A DNA stretch of 64,000 nucleotides from Parascedosporium putredinis (Eukaryota > Ascomycota > Sordariomycetes > Microascales > Microascaceae). Position 1 is the first letter of the stretch. Each line of letters starts with the position of its first letter. The notes beneath the pieces are model-generated. The model did no database searches and was not told the DNA's origin. It saw nothing but the letters and a program-made list of their open reading frames with translations. Positions 23,473 through 35,012 of the stretch are shown piece by piece. The stretch is from positions 1,426,001 through 1,490,000 of the forward strand of contig CASHTG010000021.1 of NCBI GenBank assembly GCA_949357655.1, read 5' to 3'. A program made the translations under genes and the position numbers.

Positions 23473-24011
23473 ATGGAGATCCCAGCCACTATTCGCCCCG
23501 TCGCCGCCCTCGTCGGGTGGACCTTTGCCATGGAGCTTTGGATGTACAAGACGCGTATTCCTGCCCTCAAGGGGTTTCGCTCCCTCCGTCCACCTCCATA
23601 GAAGACCTGAACAAGCATATTCCTGTCCAAACTAGATGGAAGGGTAAGTTAGCGTGGCCCAGAGCCGACCGGCGCCGGTCGAGCAAGGCCCCTTCTCCCC
23701 TGGGTTCCCCCTTTATAGCCGTCGGTAGTCTAACCTTGCGCGGTGCATTAGCGGACAACTACAACCACTTACATGAAGCCCCCACGCGCTTCTACGCCGT
23801 AGCCGTCTCTCTGGCCGTTATCCAGGCCACGACCCAGCTCAAGAGCTCTGGCGTGGAGGGCAAGCTAGCCTGGGCTTACGTCGGCATTCGCATTGTCCAC
23901 AGTCTTGTGCAGTCGCTGACGAACAAGATCCCCGTGCGCTTCGGGCTCTACGCCCTCAGCGAAGTGACCCTGCTTGGCTTGTTCGGGAAGTTGGTAGCTG
24001 CCCTTTTGTAA
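23473..24011 (+). CDS. MAPEG-family integral membrane protein
   Basis: Small membrane protein of the MAPEG superfamily (glutathione- or eicosanoid-related membrane enzymes); the exact activity in fungi is not established. Exons 23473..23643 and 23752..24011 (intron gtaagt...gcattag). Starts MEIPATIRPVAALVGWTFAM, the first hydrophobic helix, and contains the family-type motif NYNHLHEAPTRFYAVAVSL, followed by two more helices (KLAWAYVGIRIVHSLVQ and the C-terminal ALSEVTLLGLFGKLVAALL). One base is missing from the G-run at 23571-23574; with it the two exons sum to 143 residues, the normal family length. Likely localisation is the ER or another endomembrane. Confidence 0.85.
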
Positions 24012-25622
24012 AGTAAACGCGGTGGGCCTACTGGGGATTCTGCATTTTGCTCGGTCCGGAGCTTTGCGTTTTTACCTCGCATTGCCTAACACTGCTCAAT
24101 CGCCTGGCCGTCTTACTACGATGGAGGGAAACCAAGTAGTCATAATCAATTATATTTCAAACTTTCATTCACGACATTTTTGAGTCTTGAGGTGAGCTTT
24201 GCTTCACCAACACCCGCCCAATCTTGACAAGGTGCAGCGCGTCGTTTGCGGGGATACAGGCGGCTGCTGTGGGAACAAAAGACCGCTGTCGCCTGGTTTC
24301 GATGGTTTTTGGCGTGTTGAGCACATCGGCAGAGTGATACAGCAATGAGCTTAAATGATCGTTGGCTTATTTCAGTCGCGTTAGGAGTTAATCACTAAAC
24401 CCCTACAAAAGTGCTGCTCCCATTCTTCTATCGGTGTTTAACTGCCTTCCTTGAGGTTAAAATTTCTTTTGCGGGAGGAACCTTGGCTCTTTGGCAAGAG
24501 GAGCAAAATCAGACGACGTATGGCGGCGGGAAAAAAATACGGAAAAAAGAAAATTCGAGGATCTACTCCATCGTCTTGCTCGTTCGGGATATTCCTTGTT
24601 AAGCCCGACAAGGCCGATTCCGCGAAGAGTCCGGTTTTCCCTGGTCGGCGTTGGGCAACAAGAGGTCGATCATGGCCGGATTCAGCTTCACTGCATTTCT
24701 CTCTTGGACGATGGGGGCCTCGACCTTTGATAGACTAAATCATGGCCCTTTCGGTACTGGCTCCTCGCGACTGAACGAATTATGAGCTGCATGGTATTTG
24801 AAATAATTGAGCTGATTGCTAGGAGCCTGAGCTACAGACACCAGCATTTGGAATGGGGTTCCGCCCTCCCACCCTTGTTAGATCAAAGTTCGGCCAAACA
24901 TTGATTAGCTCGCGGGAGGAGTCGAGTCGATTTGAGATTTGGAATTGGACATGGGTCCCCAAATGTGGCTATGCTCACCTAATCTGCAGAAAGAGTGCCT
25001 GACGGGAACAGCTGGATCTCTTTCATTAGTTCCTCGAGAAAACAAAGTGAAGAAACCCCCGCCAAAAATAAGCTCAGCCTCTTCTTCGTCTGACCGACGA
25101 GAGCTCGAGTCCACCACGCTTAACCCCGCCCTCGGGAACGCTAAGCCCGATCAGTGACGTCGGCCTCTCGCGCTTTCGCGGTTCGCGAACGCGAAGGGGA
25201 AAAAAAGAGAAGAGAGGCTCACAACTTTCCTACCAGCCTCAAAGCGATCAACATGAGCGAAATCTCACTTTGAGGCTTGGCGGCTCGTGAGGCCGCAAGC
25301 ACACCCTGTTACCTGCTACCTGACGCGTGGACAACGATTTTTCAACGGCCGACGAGCGAGGATGGGATGATGGCTGGCGAGATGTACGTATTTGGAAACA
25401 TCTTGATATTCTAGAAACAAGAAAGAAAAAGATATTATATATAAACCGTTCAATATTCTCGTTCTTATGATGTCCTGAAATATCTCCAACAGACACACTC
25501 ACCACCTCTCTCACCTTTCCTCATAGATCCATCATCCGTTCTTCTTACACTCCAATACTCCATATCCAACTGAGCCTTTTCCCCTTTTCCCCACCTCCCA
25601 TCCCCCAGATTCCACTCCCGCA
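24012..25622. other. Intergenic region
   Basis: No gene recognised. A near-perfect palindrome built on GTTCGCGAAC (25175-25195) lies about 430 bp upstream of the hydrolase gene. Confidence 0.45.
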
Positions 25623-26841
25623 ATGGCCTCCGCCATCATCGCCATCGTCGCCCTCATCCTCAAAAAGACCTCGGCCCACGGCCTCGACGCCTTCGAGCCC
25701 CGCACCAATGGCTACTGCAAGCAGCTAGACATTCCCGTCTTCGCCACGGCCGAGAGCGCCATCTACGACCTGCCCCGCGTGGACACCGACACCGACGCCA
25801 TCGCCTGGGCCATCGACTGGGACACCTGGAGCAGCCCCATGGGCCCCAGCGCCTCATCCAAAACACCAACACCTCGGGCACCTTCAACATCCACGCCCAG
25901 CTCTGCGTCCCCAAGACCGAGAGCGACAAGAGCGACATCCTCCAGATCGCCACCCACGGCGTGCACTACGACTCGCGGTACTGGGACCCCGAGCTCGACA
26001 GGGACAACTTGTCCTACGTCGAAGCCTCGCTCAAGGCCGGCTACTCCATCCTCACCTACGACCGTCTCGGCGTGGGCAAGTCCGATATCCCCGACGCCTA
26101 CGAGGTCGTGCAGGCTCCTTTGGAACTCGAGCTCCTCCGGCAGCTGACCCTCATGGCGCGCAACGGCACTCTGTACGACTTTGCCAAGGGTGGCAAGCGC
26201 GGAAAGTCGAGGTCGCCGTTCGCCAAGTTGACCAAGCCTAGCAAGGTCGTGCACGTCGGCCACAGCTGGGGCTCCGTCCTCACCTCCGCCTTCATCGCCA
26301 AGTACGGCGCTCTAACGGACGGCGCCATCATCACCGGTTACCTCTTTGGCCCTTATCTTGGCAAGAGCGGCATGGCCTCTTTCAACGCCGAAGCCCCCGC
26401 CTCCAGCACCCCTTCCTTTGATCGTCCCAGCGGCTACGTCGTGTGCAAGAAGAGCGGTATCCAGACCATCTTCTTCGCCGGAGACACCGAGACCGCCTTC
26501 ACCGAAGAGCAGCTCGACTACGGCAACGAGCTCAAGCAGCCCGTCCCCATTGGAGAATTTGCTTCCGCTTACCAGATCCTCGGCCTCACCGGTCTCGAGC
26601 TCACCGCCCCGTGCAGTACATGCTTGCCGAGTTCGACTTTTACATTTGTGCCGGAGACTGCAAGGGCCTTGCCAACCAGACTGCTCTGGAGGAGACCTAC
26701 CCCAACGCTTCCGTCATCGATGTCGCGATTCAGCCCAACACTGGCCACGCCTTTACCCTTCACAACAACGCCACTGCCGGCTACCAGGTCACCTTTGACT
26801 TTTGGATCGCAATGGCCTCTAAGTCTGTTTCAGGACTATAG
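25623..26841 (+). CDS. Alpha/beta hydrolase, probably secreted
   Basis: Serine hydrolase of the alpha/beta fold; substrate unknown. About 406 residues in one exon. The N-terminus MASAIIAIVALILKKTSAHG is hydrophobic and may be a signal peptide or anchor. The core shows YDRLGVGKSD (strand 5 region), the nucleophile elbow VGHSWGSVL (GHSWG) and a C-terminal catalytic His in TGHAFTLHNN; Asn-x-Ser/Thr sites fit a secreted glycoprotein. The frame is interrupted twice by single missing C bases in C-runs at 25844-25847 and 26607-26610; the three segments align head to tail as one protein, so these are probably sequence errors. Fungal homologues are usually annotated only as hydrolases. Confidence 0.82.
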
Positions 26842-27350
26842 TAGCAGCAGAGGCTTGCAGGGGACATAGACCATCACCTTAATTTCTTTGTTGTTCTCCT
26901 TTCATTTTTCCTTTGTACATGTCGGTAGTGTTAGTGGTTTTGGCTGGATGAAGATGCTCAAGAGCGATAGTCTACGAGCGCGACATCCTCGCGGATGGAG
27001 CTTCCCATCATAATGGAGTATGACAGCACATAGTTTAGTTGCACAGATTGGGTTGCATTTCCTTTTTTCCTTTAGGTGGCTTGATAGAAAGAGACTATAG
27101 ACTTTACACGATAATAGACATCAATATGGCAATTCCAATGGTCCCCCTCGGTGACATCTGAGACCTTCGATCCAAGAAAGTAATATGTAAAAAGAAAAGA
27201 AAAAAGAAACAACGCTCGCAAAGCGATATGCCAGATGTTTGAGTTCTTTGTCGTAGATAGATGCTCTACGCCATCTGAAAACACCGCCCCGCAATAGGTA
27301 GAAAAATATTGTCAGGAAAAGGGACGTCCTCCATGTCGACCACCAATCAC
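26842..27350. other. Convergent intergenic region
   Basis: AT-rich 3' flanks of the alpha/beta hydrolase and the carboxypeptidase genes. No gene seen. Confidence 0.45.
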
Positions 27351-28885
27351 TTAGATGCCCTGAAGCATGGCCACGACACCCGCCCAGGTTTCCTTCACCG
27401 TCGGCTGGATCTGGGCCGCGGGGAGAGCAAAGCCGTACGAGCCCGTGTCACGGAGCTCGATGGTGTAGCTGTAAGTCGAGTTGCCGGGGCCGTGCACGTA
27501 GTCGATGCTGTCACCCGTGGTCGCGTAGAGAGCACGGCAGGAGTTGCCAATGGTGTACCTGGTTCCCGAGGCGGCGCTGATGGCTGTGCGGCCCTTGGTG
27601 GCCAGCGAGTTGAGCGCCGCATCATCGGGGGCGACATAGGAGCAGTCATAGCCGAAAGCTGTCAGGAAGGTTAGTCTTTATTTTATTCTTTTCAAAAGAA
27701 AATAACGGTAGGGTCCTAAAATGGGGGCTACTCACGCCAGAGGATGTATTGTCCGTAAGAGTGGAAGTCAACGTAGAACTTGATGCCCTTGCTATCGCGG
27801 AGGCTGTTGACGTGCTTCATGAGAGCGCTCGCCTCGGGCGAATCGCCGGCAGCGAGGCCCTTGAAGGTCTCGGAGCAAGGGCTCGTCGAGGCACCGCCGG
27901 TGAGCTCCCACTTGTAAGACCAATTTCGGTTGATGTCGCGACCGACGCAAGTGCTGGAGCTGACGGTCTGACGGTTCTTGCGCCAATACCTGTCGGTTGT
28001 CTGGGTGTACACAAAGCCTAGAAACGGTTAGCGATGTCTGCTTAGAGAGTGGAAGATAAAGAGCGGCCGTACCATCCGGGTTCACGATGGGAAGGATGTA
28101 GAAGTCGTATGTATCAACGAGCGCCTTGACGCTAGCGGTGCTTCCGTACTGGGTCAGGAGTTGCCACGCGAGATATTCCACAGTCTGTTGTCGCACGATG
28201 TATTGTTAGTCCTAAACGTTCTGCTGCATACGCAAGTGTGTGCTTGAGAGATCCCTTACCATCGTGCTGATCCATTCGCGAGCGTGGACAGTGCCGTGGA
28301 GCAGGACGGCGGGCTTGCTACCCTTACCACCGCTTCCCCAAATGTGGATTCCACGGAGAGCTCGTCCTTGGACCGAGGTACCAATGTTGATGATCTCGGA
28401 CTGAGAGGGAAGCCGCTCTGCAGGTCGGAAAGGAACTGCGTGTGGTCCGCGTAGGTGTGGTAGGCGGTAAACCACGACTCCGAGGGGACTAAGGAGGTGT
28501 TAGCACGAGCCAAGTTCCGATCCTCCCATCACACGAATAATGTAAAACTACTCACCGGCGAAAGTCTCGACTGGCTCTCCCTCCTCGGCGATGATGGCAC
28601 CGACGTCCTCGATGATGACCTCGGCTTCCAGAATTCGCGCGACGGAGTCGACGTTCTCGTCAGCTACCACCACATCCAAATGTTCACCATGGCCAAAGTT
28701 GACGACGTGGGCCACAAGACCGGTGAGTTTCTCCTCGACCTCCAACGGGCTCTTGCCAAGGGGAATCTTTACTCGCAGGCCCTTGAAGCCGGCGTAATCT
28801 ACCTTGGCATCCTTGGCGACTCGCGGGACAGCAGACGCGGCGACGAGGGCAGAAGCACCAAGCGCCAGAGAGCAGAAGACTTCAT
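27351..28885 (-). CDS. M14A zinc metallocarboxypeptidase (secreted prepro-enzyme)
   Basis: Secreted carboxypeptidase A-like enzyme removing C-terminal residues from peptides. Exons complement(28556..28885, 28260..28488, 28073..28184, 27736..28017, 27351..27658). With one base restored in the signal region (about 28866-28875) and one at 28407-28410 the exons sum to 420 residues. The signal peptide (MKSSA...) is followed by an activation propeptide of about 85 residues (GLRVKIPLGKSPLEVEEKL). Zn ligands lie in VHAREW (HxxE) and in DFHSYGQYILWPFGYD; the substrate-binding segment is RDINRNW, and the catalytic glutamate is in YTIELRDTGSYGF. A TATA-like element (minus-strand TATAAAT, about 29038-29044) lies 155 bp upstream. 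Typical of extracellular fungal M14 proteases. Confidence 0.93.
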
Positions 28886-30236
28886 TGTGCAGATAGACGG
28901 TGGGCAGAGACGAGTCGGAAGGCACGTGGTAGGACTGAACGGTCAAGGTGCAGTGGGGAAGGGTGGACTGGGGGTGAGAAGCGAGCGAACGACGAAGATA
29001 ATTGTTGTCCGTTAAGATCCGGCTCCGTCCAGCCCTATATAATTTATACTTGTCTTCCTCGTCGCCCCCATGACGCTAGATAAACAAAGCGCAAGCGCGC
29101 ATGGAAGATTAGGGAAGGTGGCTACGCCGAGGCGCGGAATCACGACTTCTCTGCGCTCCCGCATCACGGTACATTTTCTTGTGTCGGAGCAGAGTCTCTG
29201 ATTTCGGGAGGTGAATGGGCAATGTAACCAAACGCAATCCAGTGGTCGCGTGTGACACTCTCGAGCCAGGAATTTTTGGCAAGTCGGACTCGCTGGACAG
29301 TGCGTCCGTCCTCGCGCATCGACGCTCAGTTCGTCGACGGATGCGGAAGGTGAGCGTCGAGGAAAAGGCCCTCGTGCTGAATGCAACCTTGCCGTCGCGG
29401 GACTTCTGTATCTACGCCGCTTTTCTGTGTCCTTTTTCGACCGGAGCCGATCTTTGTGGCCAGCCAGTTTTGGTGGGGGCGCTGATGGCATAAGTTCTGT
29501 CCTGCCCGTGGAGCCGGTTTGCTGGTCCTTTTTTCTTCTTCTGTTTGCACGGCATCACATCACCCCGTTAATGCGTGCTGCCTGACGAGCGAGCCGATGC
29601 TCCGCCAACACGGTCCAATTGTACCACTTGGGCCCTGTCCATTCTGATCGATCTGCTAGCCATTTCTCGACCAAGGGAAAATCGATTCGGCTCTCTGTAA
29701 ACACACGAGCTTGCCAGTCGCACGGCGGAGTGTTGCCCTAATACGAGATCTGCGACATGGCCAGCGGAGCCATTGCAGCATGATGCTGTTTCCCTAATCA
29801 CGGAGAATGAAGTTTCTGGCGATCTTTTACTCGGACACGACATGGCTGTTATGATATTGGGGGTTCTCATACTACCTTGCGCGTTGAGTGCTACCTGGCG
29901 TGATAATTGCCATCATTCCCATTCTTGGCGTGAATGGATTCAACGCTGGCTCACCATCCGCACGAGCTCAAAATACCGAACCCGCTTCGAGGGGATTCCA
30001 AGTGGACCCTGCGATTCAAATTCCTTGCGATGTTCTTCCTAGCCCATGCGCTGATTATGGGCGAAAAGAACCTAAACCACTGGACAATTTGAAGCACCAA
30101 CTCCACATACACATACCTCACGATGCCTGATTTTCTTCGCCAGAAAAAGAATGATACAGAAAAGAAGAAGAGAGAGAGAAAGGAAAATCGGTCGCTAGAG
30201 ATTTTTATAAACGAAATTCTATGAAACCTAAAATTT
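28886..30236. other. Intergenic region left of cluster A
   Basis: Carboxypeptidase promoter and 3' flank of the biotin carboxylase gene. No gene recognised. Confidence 0.45.
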
Positions 30237-32664
30237 CTACTCTACCGAACAAAGGAGATCGCCCTCTTTGGCCGCCTGGCCCTCCGTCAAGCCGCACCGG
30301 AGCTTTCCGCTTCGATTGACCGCAATCGTCATCTCCATCTTCATGCTCTCAACGACGACGACAACCTCACCCACCTTCACCTCATCGCCCGTCTTCTTCA
30401 GAACCCGCAATATCTTGCAGGGCATGGGGGCGAGAACAGTCCCTTCATCGGCTCCCTTGTCGATGGTGGCAAAGGTGCTTCGGAGACTTTCAATGTAGGT
30501 GAGGAGACTGAAGCTCTGCATCACGATCCACGTGCCGACTGCCGGGACGTGGAAGAAGAGGCCGAGACCTCGAGCGGTGTCGTAGTCGGTAGTAGATGTG
30601 CTCGCATCGCTTGGAAGGACTAGGGTACCTACGATTCGCGCGCCGTTGACTTCTGCAACTAGTCCTACAGCGCGGTATGTACTTTCTCGGCTCTCCTCGC
30701 CCGCTAAAGACGTTGTCGAAAGAATCCTGACTTTGACGGGATTTCCGCTCGCCGCCACCTCATGGGAGGCCTTGACCAAGTCACTGATCTTTGTATAGGC
30801 GGCGGTTAGACGTGCTGCAGCCTTCAGCTCGAGATTTGTCCGCGGGTCTCGGGCGCGCTCGACAACGGCGGCGAGGAAATCTGTCTAAGCTCCTCTTTGA
30901 GATTGACGTTGTCCCAAGACTGATCCCACACGAACAGAGTGGGAGAGTCAAAAGTTACGTCAGTGGAGATGTTCTTTTCGGTCCCGGTCACGAGGATTTG
31001 TGTATATTTATTGACCTTGTCTCGGCGCTGGTTGCGGAACCGCGTAGGCGAGTTTTGGAACTTCTTCGGGGTTGCGTCTTGGGAAAACGCGGCGTTTTGT
31101 GCCTTGAGATACGCCGCGGGGATCGCTGCCAGAGAATTTGCGATGCCCTCAAGGCTTTCCGCGTAGGGGTGTCGTAAAAGCTCTTCTAAGTGTAAGCCGA
31201 CAAAATTGGTTGTGTAGCTAGGATCATGGAAGGCGGGATGGAGCAGACAGCTCTGCAAGAATAGCTGATTCGTGACGAGTCCGACGCAGGCCGTATGCGC
31301 GAGGACGGCCACCATCTTTCTGATTGCCGCCTCTCGATTCGGCGCCCACACAATGATTTTGGCAATCATGGGATCAAACGACATCGTGACTTCGGTGCCG
31401 GAGATGACAGCAGTCTCGTATCGGGTCTCGTCTTCCCTGGCAATGTTGGGCCCAGCGGGCTGCCAATAGTGGATGGTGCCCAGCTCCGGAAGAAACCCGC
31501 GCTGGGGATTCTCGGCGTACACCCGACATTCAATCGCGTGGCCGTTCTGTGACAGGTTGGATAGCGGGAGGTCGTCGAGTTTTCCGCCCGAGGCGACAAA
31601 GAGCTGGAGCGCCACAATGTCTACGCCAGTCACTTCCTCTGTGATTGGGTGCTCCACCTGGATGCGGGAGTTGACTTCTAGAAAGTAAAATTTGGCCGCC
31701 GTGACATCCACGATGAACTCAACAGTCCCTGCACCCTCGTACCGAATCAGCCGTCCAATCTCGCAAGCGGCATCGCACATGGCTTGCCGCATGGCTGGCG
31801 ATAACCAAGGGCACGGTGATTCTTCGATAATCTTTGGTGACGTCGCTGTACGGAGCACTCGCGTTCGAAGAGCGACAGGACACGGCCGTGCTTATCTCCA
31901 ACGATCTGTACCTCGACGTGCTTCCCAGCTTCAATGTACTTTTCTAAAATGCAGTCGCTGGATCCGAACGACCGCTGTGCCTCCGACTGAGCCCGTTCCA
32001 GCTCGGCCTTGAGCGTCCCGCTTTCCCGAATGATTCGAATTCCCTTGCCTCCTCCGCCCGCCGACGCCTTTAGCATGACCGGGTACCCTATCTCGCTTGC
32101 GGCTCTCTCCAGCTCCAGCGGGTCCTGATTTCTGCCAGCGAAACCGGGTATCAGCGGGACATTCTGGCTGTGTTTGGAGAGATACTCCTTGGACTCTCGT
32201 TTGTCCCCAAGCGTCAGTATCGCTTGGGCCGTTGGACCGATGAAGATCATTCCAGAATCTCTGACGGCATCCGCAAACTCTGGGTTTTCCGAGAGGTAGC
32301 CGTAGCCAGGATGAATGGCATCCGCCTTTGCATTCTTTGCGACCTCGACTAGTAGCTTAATGTTGAGGAATGGGTTGACTTTCTCTCCATCTAAACGCCC
32401 GAGACAGATAGCCTCGTCCGCCTCTGATACATGGCGAGAATATGCGTCCCTGCGAGATGCTGTGGTTAGCGATAAGGACCGTCCGAGAGGTAACGGGTAG
32501 AACTCGTCGACTCACTCTTCTGTGAAGATGGATACGGAGGTGATACCAAGCACGCGACAGGTTCGGATGACTCGTAGTGCAATCTCGCCTCGATTGGCGA
32601 TGAACACACGACGGATAGGATGTCCTCCTTTGGGCAGATCGGGTATGAGGAGCTGTCTTCCCAT
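30237..32664 (-). CDS. Biotin-dependent acyl-CoA carboxylase alpha subunit (MCC/geranyl-CoA carboxylase type)
   Basis: ATP-dependent biotin carboxylase with C-terminal biotin carrier domain; supplies carboxyl-biotin to the beta subunit at 37349. Exons complement(32516..32664, 30237..32449), intron gtgagt...cag; about 787 residues after restoring single bases at about 30875-30885 and 31833-31835. Order: BC N-domain (FIANRGEIALRVIRTC), ATP-grasp loop (KASAGGGGKGIR), catalytic core (EVNSRIQVEHPITEEVTGVD), BT/linker region, BCCP with biotinyl lysine (VESMKMEM). Longer than usual MCC alpha (about 700-720) because of the linker. The N-terminus MGRQLLIPDLPKGGHP has no mitochondrial presequence and the C-terminus (CSVE) no PTS1. 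Divergent from the acyl-CoA dehydrogenase gene. Methylcrotonyl- versus geranyl-type specificity cannot be read from this subunit. Confidence 0.93.
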
Positions 32665-33216
32665 CTTGGCGCAGAGGGGTACGGTCGGGGGCGGTGCAAA
32701 TTAGAGGGGAAAGATAGTGACGCCCGAGGACACTTTGAATCAATAGGTGTGCGTGAGTCGAACTCAAGATGTATGTTGTTTTGTGCTGTTCAACCTCATC
32801 CGGGCTCGCTACTCTCCGTAGTTGCTTTGCCTACTATTCTTCGGTCGTCTTACAACGATCATTTATCGTACCTGCTCGGTTTGAGATGTCATGCTCGGAG
32901 CACCCACAAGGTTCATCACCTCGGGAGTTGAAGTTGGTAATCGCCCGATTCGACATACCCGGGGTAACGCTAGCGGCGTGTCGCATGTGAGATTTCCGGG
33001 AAGTGGGGTTTGCGTACGCTAGCGGAGGTTGGACCCGAGGTGCTGTCCCAATCCCGGCTTCCCCGAGGTAGCGCCTCTCATTGGATTGTCCCTTTGCTAG
33101 CATGCCATCTATATGTACATGTAAGCTCCAAGTCTGGCGAATGGCGTCGACTGTGCGGTCGAAGATGAGCTGTACATTATACATCGCGCGGGATCTATTT
33201 TCATTCTTCATTCACA
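32665..33216. promoter_or_regulatory. Divergent promoter, carboxylase alpha / acyl-CoA dehydrogenase
   Basis: 552 bp shared promoter with three copies of CCGAGGT (complement at 32918-32924; direct at 33035-33041 and 33063-33069) and a related CCCGAGGA (32723-32730). The same heptamer recurs in the other cluster A promoters, suggesting the site of a common regulator. Confidence 0.55.
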
Positions 33217-34762
33217 ATGGAACCGTTTGGCACCTCGACCCCCTTTGCTGAGCCCCTCTGGTACTCTCGCGGCATCAGTCCCTACTACAATGATAGCCAT
33301 CTTCGATTGCGCAAGGAAGCTCGGGAGTATGTCGATACCCATCTCCTTCCATACTGCGAGGAGTGGGAGCGGGCAGGCTCCGTCCCGGTAGATGTAAGTC
33401 CGTCTCGATCTGCCAGTCTCAGCCACCCGCTCACAGCGATGCCAATAGGTGATTCAACGCCATGCGAAGTTGGGATTCATGGCCGCATCGGTCTACCCGC
33501 TTCTCGCGCCCTACCTCGGCAACCAGCGCTTGCCCGCCGACATCCCGGCTACGGAATGGGATGGCTTCCACGACCTGATCGTCATCGACGAAATTGCTCG
33601 CTGCGGTTACTTGGGCGTCATCTGGGCGCTCGCGTGCGGGAATGCCATTGGCGCTCCGCCCGTCGCCAACTACGGAAATGACGCCCAGAAGCGCAAGTTC
33701 CTCCCTGATATACTGAGTGGCAAGACTCGGTTTTGCTTGGGCGTTACGGAGCCGGACGGTGAGCGACCCTTCCTAATCTTCCGTGAAATAAGTGTACGAG
33801 GAAAGACGGACAGCATTGACAATTGTATAGCGGGCTCCGATGTTGCGGGCATTACGACTACTGCGATCCACAAGGGCGACAAGTACATAGTCAACGGTGC
33901 TAAGAAATGGATTACGAATGCAATCTTCGCCGACTATTGCACTGCTGCCGTACGTACTGGCGGCCAAGGGGCGGGGGATCTCGGCCCTGATCATTCCGCT
34001 TAATGCACCGGGTGTGACGTGCCGCAAGATTGAGAACTCTGGAGTTACTGCTAGCGGTAAGTTCGCACTCGTCACTTCACAGGATCTAATTCACTGGACC
34101 ACGCTGATTTGTCTCTTAGGGTCAACGTATATTGAATTTGATGATGTCGAGGTGCCCGTGGACTATCTGCTCGGGCAAGAAAACCGGGGCTTCGAGATCA
34201 TCATGTCCAGTAAGTCCTCCCGCCTCTTCCCTTGCAACAACAGTACAATTTGACGACAATGAGTCTGATTCTCTGCATTAGACTTTAATCACGAACGTAT
34301 TTGGCTCGCTTGCACTAGTCTCCGCCTCGGTAGGGTGTGTGTTGAAGACGCATACCAGCATGCAATCAGGCGAGAGACGTTTGGCAAGAAGTTGATTGAG
34401 AACCAAGTCATCCGCGCCAAGATATCGTCCATGGGCCGATCGCTAGATGCTGCCAGTGCCTTCATGGAGCAGTTGGTGTATATGACGGATGTATCGCGCA
34501 AGACGGGACAACCGGTAGCCGGCATCGGCGGCCTCGTTGCCAATCTCAAGGTCTTGGCGGGCAGGACTTTGGAACATGTGAACCGGGAATCCCAGCAGAT
34601 TCTCGGGGATTGGGTTACTCGAAGAATGGAAAAGGGGCTAGGATCGAGCAAATCAGCCGAGACCTAAGAGTCATGGTTGTGGGTGGCGGAAGTGAGGAAA
34701 TCCTAACGGAGCTAGCCGCGAAGCAAGAGATGCGCGCCCTTTCACGGCCATCTAACCTCTAA
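33217..34762 (+). CDS. Acyl-CoA dehydrogenase, possible PTS1 (SNL)
   Basis: FAD enzyme introducing the alpha,beta double bond into an acyl-CoA, here probably a branched-chain substrate given its neighbours. Exons 33217..33393, 33449..33758, 33831..34056, 34120..34209 and 34282..34762 give 427 residues. Signatures: FCLGVTEPD[intron]AGSDVAGITTTA (flavin/substrate contact), YIVNGAKKWITNA, and the C-terminal helix domain RETFGKKLIENQVIR and MVVGGGSEEI. Two frame breaks: a net +1 (or -2) in the G-rich stretch 33968-33978 and one missing G at 34605-34608. The predicted C-terminus is RPSNL, a weak PTS1 variant. It fits the fungal acyl-CoA dehydrogenases found beside carboxylase genes rather than classical mitochondrial isovaleryl-CoA dehydrogenase; no presequence is visible. 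Confidence 0.9.
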
Positions 34763-35012
34763 GTTCAATAGTATTAGCCACTAAGGAAAAGTAATAGACC
34801 ATGCTACCCTGAGTCAATATTACCAGCACTTCATTCATCATAATACATTAGCATCATGAAAGGGTGTTGTGGTTTCGGGTTGACCTGTCTGTGAGGACAT
34901 GCCTTGGGTCAGAATTATTATACAACATCGCTAGAGGGCTATAGGTTCCCGGGTAAAGAGGGGACAGAAGATTGGTTTCAATGCATATTATCATCAAAAT
35001 CTATCTAGTCTA

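Noticed and set aside
33062..33069. CCCGAGG elements as AflR-type sites
   Set aside because: The AflR site is TCG-N5-CGA; this spacing is not present here.
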